Shown here: positions 61,104 to 64,000 of the stretch, piece after piece
How positions within the stretch are numbered: position 1 is the stretch's first letter
How the letters are laid out: each line of letters opens with the position of its first letter
Assembly (NCBI GenBank): GCA_023423535.1
Contig: JAFAFL010000019.1
Span: forward strand, 1-64,000
DNA: 64,000 nt
Source of the DNA: Pseudomonadota bacterium
Lineage (GTDB): Bacteria > Myxococcota > Myxococcia > Myxococcales > Myxococcaceae
Direction of reading: 5' to 3'
Program-made: the position numbers and the translations under genes
The notes under the pieces: generated by a model
The model's input: only the letters and a program-made list of their open reading frames with translations
What the model was told of the DNA's origin: nothing
Database searches by the model: none

Positions 61104-61363
61104 TGCTGGATCCGAAGAGGTTGGAGGGGATGATCGCCGGCGCGCTGGAAGGTGCGCAGGTCGAGGTGCGGGACACCACCGGCACCGGCGATCACTTCGA
61201 GGCGCGCGTGGTCAGCGCGGCATTCGAGGGAAAGACGATGATCGAGCAGCACCGGCTGGTGTACGCACCGCTGCAGGCGTTGCTCCAGACGGGCGAGCTT
61301 CACGCATTGGCGCTGAAGACGTACACGCCCGAGCAGTGGAAGAAGTTCGGAGGACAGGGATGA
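61103..61363 (+). CDS. bolA: BolA family protein
   Basis: An 86-residue BolA/IbaG-type protein with the class II KH-like fold: GDHFEARVVSAAFEGKTMIE holds the conserved His, and HRLVYAPLQALLQTGELHAL follows. BolA proteins bind a shared [2Fe-2S] cluster with monothiol glutaredoxins. Its stop overlaps the ATG of the glutaredoxin gene (ATGA), which strongly suggests the two products work together in iron-sulphur cluster trafficking. Confidence 0.9.
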   Translation: MLDPKRLEGMIAGALEGAQVEVRDTTGTGDHFEARVVSAAFEGKTMIEQHRLVYAPLQALLQTGELHALALKTYTPEQWKKFGGQG

Positions 61364-61671
61364 ACGAGCAGCTGAAGGCACGCTTCGACAAGGAGACGTC
61401 GGAGCACAAGGTGGTCATGTACATGAAGGGGAACGCGCTGTTCCCCCGCTGCGGCTTCAGCGCGATGGCGCTGGAGATCCTCAAGCGTCACGGCGACGTG
61501 CACACGGTGGACGTGCTCGCCGAGCCGGACGTGCGTGACGGGATCAAGACCTACACGCAGTGGCCGACGATTCCGCAGGTCTTCATCGGCGGGAAGTTCA
61601 TCGGGGGCTCGGACATCGTCCGGGAGCTCGAGGAGCGCGGCGAGCTGGGCCAGCTCATCTCCCAGGGCTGA
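61360..61671 (+). CDS. grxD: Monothiol glutaredoxin, Grx4 type
   Basis: A 103-residue monothiol glutaredoxin with the CGFS active site (Cys31) in MKGNALFPRCGFSAMAL, TYTQWPTIPQVFIGGKFIGG for glutathione binding, and the GGSDIV end. The expected role is assembly or delivery of a glutathione-ligated [2Fe-2S] cluster, in complex with BolA encoded immediately upstream. The arrangement matches known BolA-Grx pairs. It is followed by a DUF2914 membrane protein gene after 18 bases. Confidence 0.93.
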   Translation: MNEQLKARFDKETSEHKVVMYMKGNALFPRCGFSAMALEILKRHGDVHTVDVLAEPDVRDGIKTYTQWPTIPQVFIGGKFIGGSDIVRELEERGELGQLISQG

Positions 61672-61689
61672 GCCCCGAGCGCGGGCCAC

Positions 61690-62850
61690 ATGACCACGCA
61701 TTCGCCCGCGCCGGATCTTCCGACCGAGAGCCCCCAGGCGCCCACGCTGATGGCGCGCCTGCAGGCGTTCCGCGAGAAGCACGCGCGCTCGGAGATCGCG
61801 CTCTTCTTCTCGCTCGGCTTCGCGTTCGACGTGGTGACGCTGGATCGGATCGACAACCGGTCCACGCTCATTCAGCAGGGCGCGTACCTCGCGGTGCTCG
61901 GGCTCTTGCTCGGCTTCGAGCAGTGGACGCGACTTCGTGAGGTGAAGCCGCCGCGGTGGCTGGGCTTCCTCTGGCGCTCGCACGAGCCCGGCGCGCACTT
62001 CCTGCTCGGCAGCCTTCTCTCCGCATTCGCGCTCTTCTTCTTCAAGAGTGCGTCGAGCATCAGCGCGTTCCTCTTTCTCGCGGTGATGTTCACGCTGCTC
62101 GTCCTCAACGAGCTGCCGCGCTTCCAGAAGCTCGGGCCTGTCGTCCGCTTCGGGCTCTACAGCCTCTGCTGCGCCGCGTACCTCAGCTACCTCGTGCCGG
62201 TGCTCGCGGGGACGCTCTCCGCGTGGCTGTTCGCGCTCGCGTGTGTCGGCGCGCTGCTCCCGTTCGTGCCGCTGGTGCTCCTCGCCATCCGGTGGAGTGG
62301 GGGTGACCGCAAGGTGGCGCTGCGGCAGGTCGCGTATCCGGCGGCGGGCGTGCAGGTCGCGCTGCTGCTTCTCTACTTCGCCGGCGCCATCCCGCCGGTG
62401 CCGCTGTCGCTGCAGTACATCGGCGTGTTCCACGACGTGAAGCGCTCCGAGGACGGGACCGGCTACACGCTCTTCCACGAGCGCGCGCCGTGGCGGTTCT
62501 GGGAGCGCGGCGACCAGAAGTTCCTCCATCGCGAAGGGGACAAGGTCTTCGTCTTCGCCAGCGTGTTCGCGCCGGTGTCGGTGGAGAAGGGGAACCTGCC
62601 GATCCATTTCCACTGGTTCCACGACGACCCGAAGAAGGGTTGGACGGAGAAGAACCGCTACACCTTCGGCGGACTGCGGGGCGGCCGCGCGGAGGGCTTC
62701 CGTACCTTCGCCAACTTCACCAACCCCGCGCCCGGCGACTGGCGGGTGGAGATCCGCGCACCGGACGGCCGCGAGATCGGCCGCATCCGCTTCGAGGTCA
62801 TCCCCGACGCGCGCGAGGGCGAGCGACAGTTCCAGACGCAGCCGGGCTGA
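61690..62850 (+). CDS. Membrane protein with C-terminal DUF2914 domain
   Basis: A 386-residue protein. The N-terminal two thirds contain about seven membrane segments (for example HFLLGSLLSAFALFFFKSAS), and from about residue 265 an exported DUF2914 domain begins (VFVFASVFAPVSVEKGNLPI, then HFHWFHDDPKKGW and GDWRVEIRAPDGREIG). The DUF2914 fold resembles immunoglobulin-like sugar-binding modules but its role is unknown. It is cotranscribed with the algH-bolA-grxD genes by spacing, and its last 53 bases overlap the 3' end of a minus-strand gene. Confidence 0.8.
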   Translation: MTTHSPAPDLPTESPQAPTLMARLQAFREKHARSEIALFFSLGFAFDVVTLDRIDNRSTLIQQGAYLAVLGLLLGFEQWTRLREVKPPRWLGFLWRSHEPGAHFLLGSLLSAFALFFFKSASSISAFLFLAVMFTLLVLNELPRFQKLGPVVRFGLYSLCCAAYLSYLVPVLAGTLSAWLFALACVGALLPFVPLVLLAIRWSGGDRKVALRQVAYPAAGVQVALLLLYFAGAIPPVPLSLQYIGVFHDVKRSEDGTGYTLFHERAPWRFWERGDQKFLHREGDKVFVFASVFAPVSVEKGNLPIHFHWFHDDPKKGWTEKNRYTFGGLRGGRAEGFRTFANFTNPAPGDWRVEIRAPDGREIGRIRFEVIPDAREGERQFQTQPG

Positions 62851-63076
62851 GCTCTCTCGGCAGGAAGAGATCGTCGCCCAGTCCTTCGACGTGGACGCGC
62901 AGGAGCGGGTCACGGGGGAACTGCTGCAGCGGCTCGTCGTACACGAGCGCGGTCACCACGCCGCGGCTTCCGGCGAACCTCGGGTCCATGTCCTCGGCCG
63001 CGTGGCGGATGAGCACCGGCTGACCGGGACGGAAGGGCGCGCCTTCCACGTTCACTTCGACGACGAGTGCGTCCAT
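62798..63076 (-). CDS. Small hypothetical protein in the ECF-sigma operon
   Basis: A 92-residue soluble protein, not recognised. It has a beta-rich core (GQPVLIRHAAED, GVVTALVYDEPLQQFPRDPL, RVHVEGLGDDLFLPREL) suggestive of a small SH3-like fold, and an Arg/Ala-rich end. Its ATG overlaps the TGA of the NrsF-like gene (TGATG), so it is translated as part of that operon. It overlaps the plus-strand DUF2914 gene tail-to-tail. Confidence 0.6.
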   Translation of the reverse strand: MDALVVEVNVEGAPFRPGQPVLIRHAAEDMDPRFAGSRGVVTALVYDEPLQQFPRDPLLRVHVEGLGDDLFLPRELSPAASGTVARPRARRG

Positions 63077-63762
63077 CACGGCGCGAAGGTCCTCCGGGGA
63101 AGCGTGAGCTGAAGCAGGAACACGACCGCGACGACCATCGCCCACGCGCCGAGGTGCCAGATGGCCACGTGTGCGAAGCCCTTCTCGCAGGCGAGCTCGC
63201 CGACCATCGCGCCGGTGGTTCCGATGGCGAGGCCCGTCAAGAGCGCGCGCTTCGTGCCCGCGTGGAAGCCGCGCAGGAAGATGCCCGCGGCCACCAGAGC
63301 CGGGATCGCCACCGCGACGTGGCTGGCGGTGCAGACCCAGTCGGGCAGGGCGCTCGTGGCCTCCGAGCCCCAGCGCCAGAAGGCGACCATGCCCACCGAG
63401 AACAGGCCCACGCTCGTTCCCACCGCGCGAATGCGTTCGGCACCGGGAAGCGGCGGCATGAGCGCGCCTCGTATGCCGTAGGCGAGCGCAGCCAGCAGCA
63501 CGATGAAGAGCGGCACCCGCGAGAGGATGACGTCAGGAGAAGCAGCACCCGAAGTGAGCACCGCGACCGCCGCCACCAGGGGAATGCCGGCGCAGAGGCC
63601 GACGAGCAGGAGCGCTTCACGACGCCAGCGACGCACCGGCGCCTTGCGAGCGAGCTCACTGCGCGCCGCGGCACGCGCACGCTCCAGCGCAGACTGAGCA
63701 CGCGGTGCAGGGGAGGGCGGCGCTCCAAGCTCGCCCAGCAGCTCATCGAGACGGCGGCTCAT
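63076..63762 (-). CDS. NrsF-like (DUF1109) membrane anti-sigma factor
   Basis: A 228-residue protein with an N-terminal cytoplasmic stretch (about 45 residues) and six membrane segments. The last part carries ELACEKGFAHVAIWHLGAWA, matching the Cys and His pattern of NrsF-type proteins (CP...HLLLWHG in others). NrsF proteins are anti-sigma factors for ECF sigma factors, and the gene directly follows and overlaps (ATGA) an ECF sigma gene, which is strong context. The inducing signal is unknown. The family match is by pattern, not a database search. Confidence 0.75.
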   Translation of the reverse strand: MSRRLDELLGELGAPPSPAPRAQSALERARAAARSELARKAPVRRWRREALLLVGLCAGIPLVAAVAVLTSGAASPDVILSRVPLFIVLLAALAYGIRGALMPPLPGAERIRAVGTSVGLFSVGMVAFWRWGSEATSALPDWVCTASHVAVAIPALVAAGIFLRGFHAGTKRALLTGLAIGTTGAMVGELACEKGFAHVAIWHLGAWAMVVAVVFLLQLTLPRRTFAP

Positions 63763-64000
63763 GCGGCCCCCCGATCATCCAGATCGCCCAGGAGCGTGCG
63801 CAGCCGCTCGTAACCGCGATGGGCCCGGATGCGCGCGGCGGTCTCGGTGATCCCGAGTGCCTGCGCCACGTCGCCGAACCCGAAGCCCTGCACCTTGTGG
63901 AGGAGCACGGCCTCTCGCTGCGACTCGGGGAGCGCCATGAACGCGGCCTCCAGGCGCCGGCGCAGGCCCGGATCGCCCATCACCGCCGGAACGCTGCCGC
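63759..64000 (-). CDS. ECF-type RNA polymerase sigma factor (5' end beyond window)
   Basis: The frame continues past the window edge, and the visible 80 codons hold region 4. The helix-turn-helix reads ALPESQREAVLLHKVQGFGF then DVAQALGITETAARIRAHRG, as in sigma-70 family ECF proteins that bind the -35 element. The N-terminal region 2 lies outside the window, so the start is not seen. Its stop overlaps the NrsF-like anti-sigma gene, giving an autoregulated sigma/anti-sigma pair. Confidence 0.85.
   Translation of the reverse strand, partial: GSVPAVMGDPGLRRRLEAAFMALPESQREAVLLHKVQGFGFGDVAQALGITETAARIRAHRGYERLRTLLGDLDDRGAA

Overview
The window is strongly GC-rich, densely coded, and carries almost no mobile DNA. 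Its gene set points to a Myxococcota (myxobacterial) chromosome. The evidence is an FHA protein with a DUF4388 (PATAN) tail, a PilT-type ATPase paralogue, a BamD lipoprotein followed by a small anchored protein, a poly-HAMP chemoreceptor, a stand-alone Lon with the tig-clpP-clpX proteostasis block, BY-kinase exopolysaccharide genes, and a candidate sigma-54 promoter. The genus is not resolved and the phylum call is an inference from gene families and base composition. No CRISPR array, rRNA, transposase or prophage gene was seen.

Layout. 1-5059: polysaccharide export (outer-membrane protein, BY-kinase Wzc and Wza lipoprotein on the minus strand; Wzb phosphatase divergent). 5066-9779: a small membrane protein, a hybrid histidine kinase and a lipoprotein peptidoglycan amidase behind a possible sigma-54 promoter. 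9803-17826: a minus-strand operon of SNF2 helicase, DUF938 methyltransferase and RluA-type pseudouridine synthase, divergent from a UvrD/Rep helicase. 17956-18804: rplM-rpsI. 18913-25791: chromate transporter, PilT paralogue, acidic hypothetical, BamD, anchored protein, TPR protein, FHA-DUF4388 protein. 25805-29040: selD with an in-frame UGA at the catalytic position (selenocysteine), directly followed by a fused 5-oxoprolinase PxpA-PxpB gene and pxpC. 29100-31314: AmiC-type amidase, rph, rdgB. 31337-31936: five tRNAs (Pro, Arg, His, Arg, Lys) closed by a strong terminator. 31987-35082: manA, CaCA antiporter and two small membrane/anchored proteins (minus). 35192-38842: tRNA-Leu, tig, clpP, clpX. 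39034-40844: a degenerate thymidylate-kinase-like domain fused to about ten 27-residue repeats, then a fragment of a lost outer-membrane protein gene. 40841-47784: GH13 trehalose-synthase-like enzyme, beta-flower repeat protein overlapping a TrmN6-like methylase, SDR protein, prolyl oligopeptidase. 47927-50365: lon. 50451-58909: NhaR/TerC divergent pair, chemoreceptor, GIDE-domain protein, and a peptide transporter lacking its ATPases. 58992-64000: response regulator, quinone-oxidoreductase-like enzyme, the algH-bolA-grxD cluster, a DUF2914 protein, and an ECF sigma / NrsF-like anti-sigma / small protein operon cut by the window edge.

The most notable items are the selenocysteine-containing SelD (a stop codon to naive gene calling), the frame problem at the start of the PxpA-PxpB fusion right after it, the pseudo-thymidylate kinase with a solenoid-like repeat tail next to clpX, the possible enhancer-dependent promoter of the amidase lipoprotein, and several hairpins that overlap the stop codons or 3' coding ends of convergent genes.
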